DNA of 64,000 nucleotides from Corynebacterium stercoris (lineage in GTDB: Bacteria > Actinomycetota > Actinomycetes > Mycobacteriales > Mycobacteriaceae). The stretch lies in the NCBI RefSeq assembly GCF_024160105.1, contig NZ_JAMFTQ010000005.1, positions 1 through 64,000 of the forward strand, given 5' to 3'. The translations under genes and the position numbers were made by a program. Under the pieces are notes generated by a model. The model did not search any database and was not told the DNA's origin. It saw only the letters and a program-made list of their open reading frames with translations. This document shows positions 1-9,217 of this stretch, piece after piece (position 1 is the stretch's first letter; each line of letters begins with the position of its first letter).

Positions 1-1216
1 CTGCGTGTGGGATGGGGTTACGTGGTGCGCTTGATGTTGATAAGGGGGTGATTAAAACACGTGGTCGGCGTGTGCCGTTTGTGCCTGATGGCCAGGCAGT
101 TTATCGCTATAAACGGCTTATGCAGGTTCTTGCGTATGTTGATGGCCGGGTCAGTGTTCCGGTGGAGGTGTTGCCGCAGGCTGCGGTGGAGAAGGTGATT
201 GACCGGCGGTACTTGTCGTTGGTGGAGCGGGAGCGCATCGCGGATCGGGTGAATCGGAATTTATCGGTTCGGGCGATTGCGCGTGAGCTTGGGCGTGATC
301 CGGGGACGATTTCGCGCGAGATTAGTCGCAATAGTGGTGATGATGGCATTTATCGCCCGTATGAGGCGCACCGGAAGTCAACGCTTCGGAGGTTTCGGCC
401 GAAGGTGTCGAAGATTGCGGCGAATCCGCGGTTGAAACAGCAGGTGTGGCAGTGGTTGCGGATGGAGTTTTCCCCTGAGCAGGTGGCTGGCCGGTTGCGC
501 AGGGAATTCCCTGGCGATGAGACTATGCATGTGAGTCATGAAACGATCTATCAAGAGCTGTATTGCCAGGCCAGAGGCGAGTTGAAGAAGGTGGTGGCCC
601 ATGCCCTTCGTACGGGGCGGACGCGGCGTAAACCGCGTGGTCAGCGTGTTGCGAGGAGTCGGTTTATTGATCCGATGATCATGATTGCCGATCGTCCTGC
701 TGTTGTTGAGGATCGGGCTGTGCCGGGGCATTGGGAGGGTGATCTGATTATCGGTGCAGGTGGAAGGTCTGCGATTGGGACGTTGGTGGAGCGGACGACG
801 CGGTATGTGATGTTGCTGCATTTGCCGGATGGGCATGGTGCGGTGGCGGTGCGTGATGCGCTGGTGGAGGCGATTATGACGTTGCCGCAGCATCTTCGGG
901 GGTCGTTGACCTGGGATCAGGGTTCAGAGATGGCTGGTCATAGGTCGTTTAGCATTGCGACGGATTGTCCGGTGTATTTCTGTGATCCGGGGTCGCCGTG
1001 GCAGCGGGGGACGAATGAGAACACTAATGGGTTGTTGCGTCAGTATTTTCCGAAAGGTGCGGATTTGAGTGTTTATGGGCGGGAGGAGTTGGAGCTTGTT
1101 GCTCATCGGTTGAATTGTCGGCCGCGTAAGACGTTGGGTTTTGCTACTCCTGCGGAGCGGATGGCGGAGCTGTTAGGTTTAGCTGAAAGCTAGGAAATGT
1201 TGCAACGACCCCTAGA
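1..1216 (+). mobile_element. IS30-family insertion element, right part
   Basis: The window opens inside an IS30-type element. Its transposase runs to 1193, and a plausible right terminus follows within about 20 nt (around 1198-1216, containing TGTTGCAACGACCCCT). The left end lies outside the window, so the terminal inverted repeats and target duplication cannot be checked. The element abuts the ribosomal-protein operon without interrupting it, and the rpsR terminator lies just beyond. Codon third positions are visibly richer in T and G than in the neighbouring genes, as expected of acquired DNA. Confidence 0.7.
12..1193 (+). CDS. IS30-family transposase
   Basis: Cuts and joins the ends of its own element. 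Residues about 65-105 form the N-terminal helix-turn-helix typical of IS30 (LSVRAIARELGRDPGTISRE). The catalytic DDE triad can be placed at D244 (WEGDLIIG), D302 (TWDQGSEM) and E336 (RGTNENTNG), giving the DD(33)E spacing of the family, followed by the usual LLRQYFPKG segment. The 393 residues are a normal family length, so the gene looks intact, but the true start may lie upstream of the window because the reading frame begins only 11 bases in. Confidence 0.9.
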   Translation: MGLRGALDVDKGVIKTRGRRVPFVPDGQAVYRYKRLMQVLAYVDGRVSVPVEVLPQAAVEKVIDRRYLSLVERERIADRVNRNLSVRAIARELGRDPGTISREISRNSGDDGIYRPYEAHRKSTLRRFRPKVSKIAANPRLKQQVWQWLRMEFSPEQVAGRLRREFPGDETMHVSHETIYQELYCQARGELKKVVAHALRTGRTRRKPRGQRVARSRFIDPMIMIADRPAVVEDRAVPGHWEGDLIIGAGGRSAIGTLVERTTRYVMLLHLPDGHGAVAVRDALVEAIMTLPQHLRGSLTWDQGSEMAGHRSFSIATDCPVYFCDPGSPWQRGTNENTNGLLRQYFPKGADLSVYGREELELVAHRLNCRPRKTLGFATPAERMAELLGLAES

Positions 1217-1240
1217 ATCCGCCCTGCTAGCCAAACACGA

Positions 1241-1281
1241 AAAGACCCGCTCTCAACCCCGGTGGGGGAGAGCGGGTCTTT
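1241..1281 (-). terminator. Rho-independent terminator of the rpmB-rpmG-rpsN-rpsR operon
   Basis: A perfect 14-bp stem (AAAGACCCGCTCTC at 1241-1254 with GAGAGCGGGTCTTT at 1268-1281) lies 44 nt beyond the rpsR stop. The A/T ends of the stem give a short U-run on either strand, so it could also stop read-through from the IS. Confidence 0.85.
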
Positions 1282-1324
1282 GTTTAGCCGAAGGCTACGC
1301 TGCTGACGTCGTTACCGCTAGGGT

Positions 1325-1573
1325 TTAGCGGCTGGTGAACGGCAGAAGAGCCATCTCGCGCGCGTTCTTCACGGCGGTGGCAACCTGACGCTGCTGCTGC
1401 GGGGTCAGGCCGGTGACGCGGCGGGAGCGGATCTTGTGGCGATCCGAGATGAAAAGACGCAGGGTCTCAACATCCTTGTAGTCCACGGTCTCAATGCCCT
1501 TGGCCTTGAGCGGGTTCTTCTTCGGGCGGCGGGACTGCTCCATGCGCGGCTTGCGGGTGTTATTGCGCTTCAT
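1325..1573 (-). CDS. rpsR: 30S ribosomal protein S18
   Basis: Small-subunit protein of the platform, partner of S6. The 82-residue basic protein has the S18 core (about residues 25-75: [22 protein letters not shown], shown here in part, then [19 protein letters not shown]). It has no cysteine, unlike zinc-binding S18 variants. It is the last gene of the leftward rpmB-rpmG-rpsN-rpsR operon. The rc of the bases just upstream contains a good GGAGGAACGC-type ribosome site, and rpsN ends 15 nt before the start. Confidence 0.95.
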   Translation of the reverse strand: MKRNNTRKPRMEQSRRPKKNPLKAKGIETVDYKDVETLRLFISDRHKIRSRRVTGLTPQQQRQVATAVKNAREMALLPFTSR

Positions 1574-1588
1574 AGTGTGCGTTCCTCC

Positions 1589-1894
1589 TTACCACGAAGA
1601 CTTGCGGACGCCAGGCAGCTCACCGCGGTGAGCCATCTCGCGCATACGGACACGGGAAACACCGAACTTGCGGAGGTAGCCGCGCGGGCGGCCGTCACGC
1701 GAGTCGCGGTTGCGCACGCGCACCGGGGAGGCGTCGCGCGGCTGACGGTTGAGCTCAAACTGAGCGTCGAGACGGTCCTCGTCGGAGGTCTCCGGGTTGC
1801 GGATGATCGCCTTCAGCTCGTTACGGCGCTCTGCGTAACGTGCGACGATCTCCTTGCGCTGCTCGTTCTTAGCGATCTTGGACTTCTTAGCCAT
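1589..1894 (-). CDS. rpsN: 30S ribosomal protein S14, zinc-free long form
   Basis: Small-subunit head protein. At 101 residues it is the long form, with the C-terminal signature [20 protein letters not shown] (residues 77-96). The CxxC...CxxC zinc ribbon of the short S14 is absent and the protein has no cysteine at all. In actinobacteria such C-minus forms often belong to a zinc-sparing set. It begins 3 nt after the rpmG stop, so translational coupling is likely. Confidence 0.95.
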   Translation of the reverse strand: MAKKSKIAKNEQRKEIVARYAERRNELKAIIRNPETSDEDRLDAQFELNRQPRDASPVRVRNRDSRDGRPRGYLRKFGVSRVRMREMAHRGELPGVRKSSW

Positions 1895-1897
1895 TGA

Positions 1898-2062
1898 TTA
1901 TCGCTCCTCGCGGAATTCGACGTGCTTGCGCACAACCGGGTCGTACTTCTTCAGCGTGATGCGATCCGGGTTGTTGCGCTTGTTCTTGCGGGTGACGTAG
2001 GTGAAACCAGTGCCCGCGGTGCTCTTGAGCTTGATAATCGGGCGAATATCGTTACGTGCCAT
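1898..2062 (-). CDS. rpmG: 50S ribosomal protein L33
   Basis: A 54-residue large-subunit protein beginning [12 protein letters not shown] and ending HVEFREER. It is the C-minus type: the two CxxC pairs of zinc-binding L33 are missing and there is no cysteine. Its ATG shares one base with the rpmB stop (TAATG), a tight coupling. The gene is short but unmistakable by composition and by position between rpmB and rpsN. Confidence 0.93.
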   Translation of the reverse strand: MARNDIRPIIKLKSTAGTGFTYVTRKNKRNNPDRITLKKYDPVVRKHVEFREER

Positions 2063-2298
2063 TAGACCTTCTCACCTCGTGCGCGGATCTGGGCGACAAC
2101 GGACTCGATGCCGTCGCGATCGATGATCTTCAGGCCCTTGGTGGAAACGGTCAGGGTGATGGTACGGCCCTCGGAGGGCAGGTAGAACCGGCGCTTCTGC
2201 ACGTTGGGGTTCCAACGGCGCGAGTGGCGGCGGTGCGAGTGCGAGACGGTCTTGCCGAACTGCGGCTTCCGTCCCGTGACCTGGCAATGTGCCGACAT
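2062..2298 (-). CDS. rpmB: 50S ribosomal protein L28
   Basis: A 78-residue large-subunit protein beginning [15 protein letters not shown] and containing [14 protein letters not shown], the L28 signature. Only one cysteine remains, so no zinc site can form; the N-terminus matches the C-minus (RpmB2-like) form rather than the CxxC form. It is the first gene of the leftward operon. I looked for a Zur-type palindrome upstream (2299-2506) and saw none, so zinc control is not supported by the sequence. Confidence 0.95.
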   Translation of the reverse strand: MSAHCQVTGRKPQFGKTVSHSHRRHSRRWNPNVQKRRFYLPSEGRTITLTVSTKGLKIIDRDGIESVVAQIRARGEKV

Positions 2299-2493
2299 GG
2301 GTTGACTTCCTTTACTTCTGCCGCCCACGCACTGACTGCAGGTGAGGAATGTCCCGGCAAAGGCGAGCGGAGTGAGGGCCGCTACCACGCATCGGAACAG
2401 GTGCAATCGGTTGACGCAGGCGTAAACGTGTACTTCGACAACAGCGAGAGACAACCCTACACGCTGGCCCGGCGTATTCCTAATCGCTTTTGT

Positions 2494-2499
2494 TAGCAT
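2494..2499 (+). promoter_or_regulatory. -10 hexamer of the DUF418 gene
   Basis: TAGCAT ends 7 nt before the ATG at 2507, which would place the transcript start at or next to the start codon (leaderless). No convincing -35 is visible. Confidence 0.5.
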
Positions 2500-2506
2500 C
2501 GCCGCC

Positions 2507-3802
2507 ATGCAACACTCAGCCGCCAAGCGGGCGGAGTTCACCACCTACCGGCGCATTGTCGCCCTCGATGTCGCCCGCGGGCTGGCCATTTTGGGCACCC
2601 TGGCCACGAACATCTGGATCTTCGCCACCTGGAACCTGGACAGCAGTGTATTGGAGGCTGCACTCGACCCGAACTACACCGTCGCCGGCGAGATCGCCGA
2701 CGTCGCCGCGCACGGTTCCGGGCTCGAGCTTGCCGACGCGCTTTTCAGCGGCCTGTCCTACTTAATCACCGACGGCAAGTTCCTCGGCCTGCTCACCATC
2801 ATGTTCGGCATCGGCCTCGAGATCCAGCGCCAATCCGCCCTCAAGCGCGGCGAGCGCTGGCCCGGCCGCTACTACTGGCGCGCGGCCATTCTGGTCGGAG
2901 AGGGCCTGTTGAATTACATCTTCATCTTCGAGTTCGACGTGCTCATGGGCTACGGACTCACCGCGCTCGCCGTCGCGCCGATCCTGGCACGCAGCGAGAA
3001 AGTGCAGAAGGTCTGGATGTGGATCGGTCTCAGCCTGCACACGATCATCATGGCCCTAATTTCCCTCAGCGCCTTGTGGGTGGCCAACTGGGCCGGCGAG
3101 GAATGGCAAGAAGCGCAAATCGCCGCAGACGACGCTGCGGCTGCCGACGGGGGCCTGGCCCTGTACACCGACACCAGCAACTACTTCGACATGGTGCGCA
3201 CGCGCCTCGCGGACTTTGTCAATGGCCGTTTCGAGATCCCGATCATGGTGCTGATGGGCCTCGGCGTCTTCATCCTCGCCGCGCGGCTGTACCGCGCGGG
3301 CCTGTTCCAGCCGGCGATGGCCGCGTTGCGGCGCAAGGTGATGCTCGTCGGCCTCGGCGTCGGCCTCCCGCTCGACTGGGGCCTGCGCCTGTTCGCCAGC
3401 GGCGCCGCGGCGGCGTTCACCCGCTACGTCAGCTCCACCGTCGTCGCCTTCGGTGTGCTCGCGCTGATCGCCGCGTACTACGTGAAACGAGACAACCGCC
3501 TCGGCGCTGTGGGCAGCGCTTTGGCGGCTTTGGGCAGGATGGCACTCACGTGCTATCTGCTTCAGAACATCTTGGCCTCCATCGTGTTCTACGATTTTGG
3601 CCTCGGCGCGGCCCGGGTGACTGCCGGTGAGTGGCAGACGCTGTGGGTCACGCTGATTTACCTGGCTCTGTGCGGGGTGCTGATCGGCTTAAGCCTTCTG
3701 TGGCTGCGGTTCTTCCCGCGCGGGCCCGTGGAGTTAGCTATGCATTGGGCGTACGAGGCGCCTGGCCGGGCTGGGCGGCGAGCAGGTCGCGGATCTCGCT
3801 GA
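2507..3802 (+). CDS. DUF418-family (YeiB-like) integral membrane protein
   Basis: A 431-residue multi-pass membrane protein. The N-terminal [19 protein letters not shown] is the opening motif of the DUF418/YeiB family, whose N-terminal part resembles acyltransferase-3-type membrane domains; the C-terminal DUF418 part includes [17 protein letters not shown]. About ten membrane segments are apparent. No function is established for the family, and the residues do not suggest a substrate. The last 65 nt overlap the 3' end of mscL on the other strand, so the Arg/Gly-rich tail is read from sequence that also encodes the MscL C-terminus. Confidence 0.8.
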   Translation: MQHSAAKRAEFTTYRRIVALDVARGLAILGTLATNIWIFATWNLDSSVLEAALDPNYTVAGEIADVAAHGSGLELADALFSGLSYLITDGKFLGLLTIMFGIGLEIQRQSALKRGERWPGRYYWRAAILVGEGLLNYIFIFEFDVLMGYGLTALAVAPILARSEKVQKVWMWIGLSLHTIIMALISLSALWVANWAGEEWQEAQIAADDAAAADGGLALYTDTSNYFDMVRTRLADFVNGRFEIPIMVLMGLGVFILAARLYRAGLFQPAMAALRRKVMLVGLGVGLPLDWGLRLFASGAAAAFTRYVSSTVVAFGVLALIAAYYVKRDNRLGAVGSALAALGRMALTCYLLQNILASIVFYDFGLGAARVTAGEWQTLWVTLIYLALCGVLIGLSLLWLRFFPRGPVELAMHWAYEAPGRAGRRAGRGSR

Positions 3803-4160
3803 GCAGCTCGGTCTCGGTCGGAGCCGGGGCCTCCGGGTCGATGCCCTTGCGGCGCTTCTGGGCCTCATCCAGCTTGTTCATCGGGGCAACGATGATGAAG
3901 TACACAACTGCCGCGATGAGCAGGAAGTTGATGATGGCGGTGATCAGCGCACCGAAGTCGATGAAGGTCGCGTCGTTGCCCGGGATGACGTGGACGCCGA
4001 GGGGGGAGAAGTCGACGCCGCCGATGGAAGCGATCAGCGGGTTGATGATGTTGTCCGAGAACGCCGTGACAACAGCGGTGAACGCTGCACCGATAACCAC
4101 ACCGACTGCGAGGTCGATGACGTTGCCGCGCAAAATGAAATCTTTGAAGCCCTGAATCAT
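3738..4160 (-). CDS. mscL: large-conductance mechanosensitive channel
   Basis: Pentameric emergency valve that opens under membrane tension during hypo-osmotic shock. The N-terminus MIQGFKDFILRGNVIDLAVG, the TM1 pore helix (GVVIGAAFTAVVTAF) and TM2 (ALITAIINFLLIAAVVYFII, residues about 71-90) are typical, as is the charged C-terminal bundle (about 100-125). At 140 residues it has normal length. A clear AAGGAGT ribosome site precedes the ATG. It converges on and overlaps the DUF418 gene. BetP further along handles the opposite osmotic stress. Confidence 0.95.
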   Translation of the reverse strand: MIQGFKDFILRGNVIDLAVGVVIGAAFTAVVTAFSDNIINPLIASIGGVDFSPLGVHVIPGNDATFIDFGALITAIINFLLIAAVVYFIIVAPMNKLDEAQKRRKGIDPEAPAPTETELLSEIRDLLAAQPGQAPRTPNA

Positions 4161-4386
4161 GCAAACTCCTTAATATAACCGTCTGTGGATGACGGCTGCA
4201 CAATCTACAACAGGTCAGAGACTTCCGCGCAATTAGGAAACCCCGCTCGTGCGCAGTAATATATTGCGGGTTGTCTGGCGAATGCCGGACGAAAAGACCA
4301 CGATCCCAACTCAGGCACGATCCCGCACGCCATTTTCCCGCGGCAGGAACCGACCTGAAGTTCAATCCTGAGGGAGACAGATCCAT

Positions 4387-4659
4387 ATGAGGAATGACAT
4401 TCACCCGGATTACCACCCGGTGATTTTCCAGGACGCGAACACGGGCCACAAGTTCCTGACGCGCTCCACCCTGAAGTCCGACCGCACCGAGCAGTGGGAG
4501 GACGGCAACGAGTACCCGCTCGTGGTTGTCGATGTGACCGCTGAGTCCCACCCGTTCTGGACCGGCGCACAGCGTCTCATGGACACCGCCGGCCGTGTTG
4601 AGAAGTTCAACCAGCGTTTCGGCGGCATGGCCCGCCGTAAGAAGAAGTCCGCTAACTAA
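4387..4659 (+). CDS. rpmE2: 50S ribosomal protein L31 type B
   Basis: A 90-residue L31 of the type B class: [29 protein letters not shown] and the [10 protein letters not shown] tail. Type B lacks the CxxC zinc site, and no cysteine is present. A GGAG ribosome site (around 4370-4377) precedes the ATG. It is followed 21 nt later by rpmF, so the two form an operon. In other bacteria type B L31 can be zinc-regulated; no Zur-like palindrome is visible in 4161-4386. Confidence 0.95.
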   Translation: MRNDIHPDYHPVIFQDANTGHKFLTRSTLKSDRTEQWEDGNEYPLVVVDVTAESHPFWTGAQRLMDTAGRVEKFNQRFGGMARRKKKSAN

Positions 4660-4680
4660 GGCCGGAGAGGAGACACTTAA

Positions 4681-4854
4681 ATGGCAACCCCGAAGTTCCG
4701 TATGTCCCGCGCGAACACCCGCATGCGTCGCGCGCAGTGGAAGGCAGACAACGCTGACCTGCAGACCGTCAAGATCGACGGCCAGGAGGTTCGCATCCCG
4801 CGCCGCCTGGTGAAGGCTGCTCAGGCTGGCCTGATCGACGTCGAGCAGTTCTAA
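4681..4854 (+). CDS. rpmF: 50S ribosomal protein L32
   Basis: A 57-residue protein: [21 protein letters not shown] at the N-terminus, ending [11 protein letters not shown]. The start [11 protein letters not shown] with conserved RRAQWK is that of actinobacterial L32. The C-terminal CxxC pairs of zinc-binding L32 are missing. A GGAGAGGAGA ribosome site lies just upstream and a strong terminator follows. Confidence 0.93.
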   Translation: MATPKFRMSRANTRMRRAQWKADNADLQTVKIDGQEVRIPRRLVKAAQAGLIDVEQF

Positions 4855-4875
4855 GCTTTACGACGATTCCCTGCG

Positions 4876-4912
4876 AAACCGGACCGTTCCGAGCGAACGG
4901 GTCCGGTTTTTT
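4876..4912 (+). terminator. Rho-independent terminator after rpmF
   Basis: AAACCGGACCGTTC pairs with GAACGGGTCCGGTTT (one bulged G) and is followed by a run of six T. It separates rpmE2-rpmF from mprAB. Confidence 0.9.
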
Positions 4913-4941
4913 CATGCCCGGTGACCGGAAGATGCATCGTT

Positions 4942-4947
4942 TATGAT
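4942..4947 (+). promoter_or_regulatory. -10 hexamer of mprA
   Basis: TATGAT lies 7 nt before the ATG at 4955, with GGTGAC-like bases about 17 nt further upstream. This suggests a leaderless transcript and argues against the ATG at 4943, which overlaps the hexamer. Confidence 0.6.
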
Positions 4948-4954
4948 GAGCCGT

Positions 4955-5653
4955 ATGAAAATACTTGTCGTTGATGATGAGCAGGCGGTGCGCGATTCGC
5001 TCCGGCGCTCCCTGCGCTTCAACGGCTACGAGGTCGTGCTCGCCGAGGACGGCGAGGAGGCCCTGGAGAAGATCCGTACTGAGCGGCCCGACCTGACGGT
5101 GCTCGACGTGATGATGCCGAAGATGGACGGGCTCGAGGTGTGCCGCGTGCTTCGTGAGGAGGGGGACCTCTCGCCGGTGCTCATGCTCACGGCGCGGGAG
5201 GGCGTGGCGGACCGGGTCGCTGGCCTGGACGCTGGTGCGGACGATTACTTGCCGAAACCTTTCGCGCTGGAGGAGCTGCTCGCGCGCGTGCGCTCGCTGC
5301 TGCGCCGCACCCAGGACCTCTCCTCAGACGGGACCTCTCTGGAGGACGCGACGATCAGCTTCGAGGATCTCTCGCTGAACACCGAGACGCGCGAGGTGCA
5401 CCGCGGCGAGCGCCAGATCACGCTCACGCGCACCGAGTTCTCTTTGCTGCACCTCCTGATGACGAATGCCCGCCGCGTACTCTCGCGCCAGCAGATCCTG
5501 GAGGATGTGTGGGGCTACGATTTCCCCACCTCAGGTAACGCGCTGGAGGTCTACATTGGTTACCTGCGCAAGAAGACCGAGCTGGAAGGGGAGTCGCGGC
5601 TGATCCACACCGTGCGCGGTGTGGGTTACGTTCTGCGGGAGAACGCTCCGTGA
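4955..5653 (+). CDS. mprA: MprA-type response regulator
   Basis: OmpR/PhoB-class DNA-binding regulator, 232 residues from the chosen start [10 protein letters not shown]. The receiver domain (1-115) has the acidic pair D7-D8, phospho-acceptor D51 ([10 protein letters not shown]) and K101 (LPKPF); the winged-helix output domain follows (about 130-230, ending RGVGYVL). The sensor kinase gene overlaps its stop by 4 nt. With the HtrA-like protease downstream, the set matches the mycobacterial/corynebacterial MprAB envelope-stress system; the name rests on this context as well as similarity. Alternative start 4943. Confidence 0.88.
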   Translation: MKILVVDDEQAVRDSLRRSLRFNGYEVVLAEDGEEALEKIRTERPDLTVLDVMMPKMDGLEVCRVLREEGDLSPVLMLTAREGVADRVAGLDAGADDYLPKPFALEELLARVRSLLRRTQDLSSDGTSLEDATISFEDLSLNTETREVHRGERQITLTRTEFSLLHLLMTNARRVLSRQQILEDVWGYDFPTSGNALEVYIGYLRKKTELEGESRLIHTVRGVGYVLRENAP

Positions 5654-7107
5654 TCCTGCGGCAATCTGCCGCGCTGTATGAGCTGCGCAACCCGGAGGAC
5701 GATGGCGAGGCCCCGAGCTTCACGCCCGCAGCGCTGTTCGGATCGGGCCTTTCATTGCGCGCGCAGCTCGCCGCGCTGACAGGCATGCTGCTGGTGCTCG
5801 GCATCGTGCTCGCCGGCGGCATCGGCTACTGGGCCGCCACCGCGGCGCGCAACTCCGTGCTGGACATGGAGCTCAACGACCGCTCCTGCGCGCTGGTACA
5901 CGAGATCCGCGAGATTGAGAGCAGGGATCCTGCCGACGTCCGCAGCGCCGTGAGCGCGTTCAAGGAAGCCAACCCCCTGGTCCGGGCTGCCGTTTCACCC
6001 ACCTGGACGGAGGCGTTCATCGGCGACCCGGTGCCCGTTGGCGGCACCTTCATCCAACAGCCGAGCGGCGACGAGCGCTCCACGCGCTCCATCGGAGACA
6101 GCCGCGTTGTCGCGCTGCGCACCGCGGAGGGCGAGGTGGTCGCGCTCGCGCAGCACGTGGATCCGCACGGCAGAATCCTCGGGCGCGTCGGCGGCGCGCT
6201 GCTTCTGCTGTTCGGCCTCGGGGTGCTGCTCACCACCGCCGTGGTGTTGGTGGTTCCCGCCGTCGCCATCCGCCCCTTCGCCCGGCTCAAGGAAACCGTC
6301 GACGACGTGACGCGCACCGGCGAGCTGCGATTCGTCCCCGTCGAGGGCGATGACGAGTTGGCGAGCGTGAGCCGCTCCTTCAACGACATGGTGCAGACGC
6401 TGCAGAAGATGCGCACCACCCAAGCCCAACTCGTCGCAGACGCCGGCCACGAGCTGAAAACCCCGCTGACATCGATGCGCACCAACATTGAACTGCTCCT
6501 GCTCGCGCACCGGACTGGGCGTGCCGACGAGTTGCCCGCGGAGGAGCGCGAAGCCATCGAGCGCGACGTGATCGCCCAGATGGACGAGATGACCGCGTTG
6601 ATCAGCAGCCTCGTCGACCTCGCCCGCGAGGAGGCCCCGGGCCAGGTGTCGGAGGAGTTCCGCCTCGACGAGGTACTCGACGAGGCAGCACAACGCTGCA
6701 ACCGGCGCCGCCCCGACCTGTTTTTCGATGTCGCTCTGGAGCCCTGGTTGATGTACGGCGACCGCGACGCCATGCTGCGCGCGCCGCTGAACATCATCGA
6801 TAACGCCGCGAAGTGGTCGCCGCCGGGCGGGAGGGTGCGTATTTCTCTTGAGGCATCGCAGCGCCGGGCAGTGCTCATGGTCGACGATTCGGGCCCCGGC
6901 ATTCCGCCTGAGGAGCGCGAGCGCGTCTTCCACCGCTTCTACCGCGCGACCGAGACGCGGTCCACGCCCGGCTCGGGACTTGGCCTCGCCATCACCAAAC
7001 AGGTGCTGGAACGCCACGACGCCAAGGTCTACGTGGAGGAGTCCGACGACGGCGGCGCCCGTTTCCGCGTCGTGTTCCCCGGCCGCGTGCCGCCCGACGG
7101 GGATTAA
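5650..7107 (+). CDS. mprB: MprB-type sensor histidine kinase
   Basis: Membrane sensor kinase of 485 residues. TM1 (about 41-62) and TM2 (about 181-205) flank a roughly 120-residue extracellular domain; HAMP follows (206-258); the H-box histidine is H267 ([12 protein letters not shown]); the ATP-binding domain has the N-box (NIIDNAAKW), DDSGPGI and GSGLGLAI. The GTG start overlaps the mprA stop (GTGA), indicating coupling. Acting with MprA it would sense envelope damage and control proteases such as the next gene. Confidence 0.88.
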   Translation: MILRQSAALYELRNPEDDGEAPSFTPAALFGSGLSLRAQLAALTGMLLVLGIVLAGGIGYWAATAARNSVLDMELNDRSCALVHEIREIESRDPADVRSAVSAFKEANPLVRAAVSPTWTEAFIGDPVPVGGTFIQQPSGDERSTRSIGDSRVVALRTAEGEVVALAQHVDPHGRILGRVGGALLLLFGLGVLLTTAVVLVVPAVAIRPFARLKETVDDVTRTGELRFVPVEGDDELASVSRSFNDMVQTLQKMRTTQAQLVADAGHELKTPLTSMRTNIELLLLAHRTGRADELPAEEREAIERDVIAQMDEMTALISSLVDLAREEAPGQVSEEFRLDEVLDEAAQRCNRRRPDLFFDVALEPWLMYGDRDAMLRAPLNIIDNAAKWSPPGGRVRISLEASQRRAVLMVDDSGPGIPPEERERVFHRFYRATETRSTPGSGLGLAITKQVLERHDAKVYVEESDDGGARFRVVFPGRVPPDGD

Positions 7108-7186
7108 GCAAACGCACAGGCAACATTGCGCTTCGTGTTTCCCGCCCGGAAGTGACCCCACAGAGCAGTACGGCACAATGTCGCGC

Positions 7187-8392
7187 ATGAGTACCGCCTA
7201 CCCGCCGCAGGAACCGCACGGCACTGCACCCATCCCCGTTACTGACCCTTACGCCACCGCCTACGGGCCTACGGTGACGCAAGCGAACGTCGAGAAGCCC
7301 AAGCGCCCCAGTGTGTGGCCTGCGGTGGCGGCGGCGGTGGTGACCTCGCTCATCGTGGGCGCCGGCGCCGGGTACGTGGCGGGATCGGCGGGAAGCGGAA
7401 ACGCGCAGCAGAGCGAAACCCAGAACGCGCTGGAGCAGCCGGTGCGCGAGAGCCTCGAGGAGGCGCCGGACGGGTCGGTGGAGAAGGTCGCTGCCGCGGT
7501 CTTGCCGACGGTTGTGTCCATCGAGGTGCAGGGCACGCGCGGTGTTGCGGAGGGCTCCGGGTCGATCATTTCTTCCGACGGCTACGTGCTCACCAACCAC
7601 CACGTCATCGAGGCGGGGGCGAGCGAGCAATCCCAGATCACCGTGACGCTGAACGACGGCTCGCGGCACCCGGCCACCTACGTCGCGTCCGACGTGAACA
7701 CGGACATCGGCGTGCTCAAGATCGAGGGTGTGACCGATCTGCCGGTCATCGAGTTCGGCGACTCGGACAGTCTGCGCGTCGGCCAGCAGGTGGTGGCGGT
7801 CGGCTCGCCGCTGGGGCTCTCCGCAACGGTGACCAGCGGCATCGTCTCCGCGCTCAACCGCCCGGTGCGCGCGGGGCAGGGCGGGGGTGAGAGCTCGCTC
7901 ATGGACGGCATCCAGACCGACGCCGCGATCAACCCCGGCAACTCCGGCGGCCCGCTCGTGGACATGCAGGGCCGCCTCATCGGCATGAACTCGGTGATTG
8001 CGTCGCTGTCCTCCGGAGGGTTCGGCCGCTCCGCCTCCGGCGGGTCGATCGGCCTGGGCTTCGCCATCCCGTCCAACTTCGCGCAGCGCGTGGCGCAGCA
8101 GCTTATTGAGAGGGGCGAAGCCACCCAGCCGATGCTCGGCGTGCAGGTCAGCGTGCTCGAAAGCGGTACCGACGGCGCGCTTATCTCCGGTGTCCAGCCG
8201 GGCAGTCCGGCGGAGGCGGCCGGGCTTACAGCGGGTGAGACTGTCACGCGGCTCAACGACAGGCTCATCGATTCGGCCGACGCACTTATCGCGGCGACCC
8301 GTTCCCGCGGGTTCGGCGAGACCGTCACGCTCGAGGTGCGTTCGCCGGATAACTCCCTGAGAACGGTAGATGTGACGCTGAGTAGCGAGTAA
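7187..8392 (+). CDS. HtrA/PepD-like membrane-anchored serine protease
   Basis: Envelope quality-control protease, 401 residues. A Pro-rich cytoplasmic N-terminus is followed by one TM (about 45-67), a trypsin-like domain with catalytic H139 (TNHHV), D173 (NTDIGVLKI) and S253 (GNSGGP), and one PDZ domain (about 310-395). The start at 7187 is preferred because a CACAAT hexamer ends 7 nt upstream; ATG 7178 is possible. It lies 79 nt after mprB, as pepD follows mprAB in mycobacteria, so regulation by MprA is a reasonable inference. Confidence 0.9.
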   Translation: MSTAYPPQEPHGTAPIPVTDPYATAYGPTVTQANVEKPKRPSVWPAVAAAVVTSLIVGAGAGYVAGSAGSGNAQQSETQNALEQPVRESLEEAPDGSVEKVAAAVLPTVVSIEVQGTRGVAEGSGSIISSDGYVLTNHHVIEAGASEQSQITVTLNDGSRHPATYVASDVNTDIGVLKIEGVTDLPVIEFGDSDSLRVGQQVVAVGSPLGLSATVTSGIVSALNRPVRAGQGGGESSLMDGIQTDAAINPGNSGGPLVDMQGRLIGMNSVIASLSSGGFGRSASGGSIGLGFAIPSNFAQRVAQQLIERGEATQPMLGVQVSVLESGTDGALISGVQPGSPAEAAGLTAGETVTRLNDRLIDSADALIAATRSRGFGETVTLEVRSPDNSLRTVDVTLSSE

Positions 8393-8447
8393 CATCCCAC
8401 ACGAACATTCCCGCCCTTGACGCCCGCGAGAGAGTAGGCAACAACGT

Positions 8448-9011
8448 ATGTCTGTCCCCCAGGATTCGCTCGATTTCCTTGAGCCGGACGAGGAGCTGCT
8501 GCGCGCCTCCGAGCTGGAGGGCGATACGCCGAACACCCCGTGCGCCCTTGTGGTGCTGGTGGGGGACCGCCGCTTCGAGGGACCGGGCGATAAGACGCAC
8601 ACCATGGTCTCTGAGTTGCTCACGGAGATCGGCTTCCAGGTGGACGCGGTCGTGCGCGCGAAGTCGAAGAAGTCCGAGATCCGCAAGGCGATCGAGACCG
8701 GCGTGGTCGGCGGCGTCGACCTGGTGCTCACCATCGGCGGCACGGGCGTGGGCGCGCGCGACAAGACGCCGGAGGCCACCCGCGCGGTGATCGACAAGAT
8801 GGTCCCGGGCGTCAGCCAGGCGATCCGCTCCTCCGGCCAGGCGTGCGGCGCGGTGGACGCATGCACCTCCCGCGGCATCTGCGGCGTGTCCGGCTCAACG
8901 GTGGTGGTGAACCTCGCGCCGAGCCGCCAGGCGATCCGCGACGGCGTGGCCACGATCGGCCCCCTAGTCCAGCACCTCATCGCAGAGCTCAACGAGCACA
9001 GCGTCGCGTAA
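8448..9011 (+). CDS. MogA/MoaB-family molybdenum cofactor protein
   Basis: Probable molybdopterin adenylyltransferase or a relative, 187 residues. The MoCF-binding motif TIGGTGVGARDKTPEAT (about 95-111) carries the expected Gly-rich loop and D/E residues. An N-terminal extension of about 30 residues precedes the core. The gene follows the protease by 55 nt and may be co-transcribed. MogA and MoaB cannot be separated on motif alone. Confidence 0.8.
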   Translation: MSVPQDSLDFLEPDEELLRASELEGDTPNTPCALVVLVGDRRFEGPGDKTHTMVSELLTEIGFQVDAVVRAKSKKSEIRKAIETGVVGGVDLVLTIGGTGVGARDKTPEATRAVIDKMVPGVSQAIRSSGQACGAVDACTSRGICGVSGSTVVVNLAPSRQAIRDGVATIGPLVQHLIAELNEHSVA

Positions 9012-9016
9012 GAACC

Positions 9017-9217
9017 ATGGCGCCAGAACCCCGCCAGCGCCGGCGTGCCCGCCGCGTGGCAGACGTAGATTATGACCGCACTGCGGACACCGCCCCGGAG
9101 GGCGTGGAGACCGCGGCCGATGCGGAGCGCGTGGTCGAGCTCGACGAGTTCGCGGACGAGCAGCTCACCGGCAAGGAGTTCTACGAGAGCGAGCGCCCGC
9201 CCCACCACGGCGATTAG
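9017..9217 (+). CDS. small acidic hypothetical protein
   Basis: A 66-residue protein beginning MAPEPRQRRRARRV and continuing as a strongly acidic chain (VELDEFADEQLTGKEF). It starts 5 nt after the MogA/MoaB-like gene and probably shares its transcript. No domain is recognised. Composition suggests an unstructured basic-then-acidic polypeptide. Support comes from tight spacing and codon use like its neighbours; it overlaps the next leftward gene by 4 nt. Confidence 0.55.
   Translation: MAPEPRQRRRARRVADVDYDRTADTAPEGVETAADAERVVELDEFADEQLTGKEFYESERPPHHGD

Noticed and set aside
2299..2506. Zur operator upstream of rpmB
   Set aside because: No TGAnAATnATTnTCA-like dyad is visible in this gap.
4943..4945. 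ATG 4943 as the mprA start
   Set aside because: It overlaps the TATGAT hexamer, while ATG 4955 has the standard 7-nt spacing and matches the family N-terminus.
6992..9208. A 738-codon antisense frame over mprB, the protease and the MogA-like gene
   Set aside because: Same codon-bias artefact; the sense genes have full sets of catalytic motifs.
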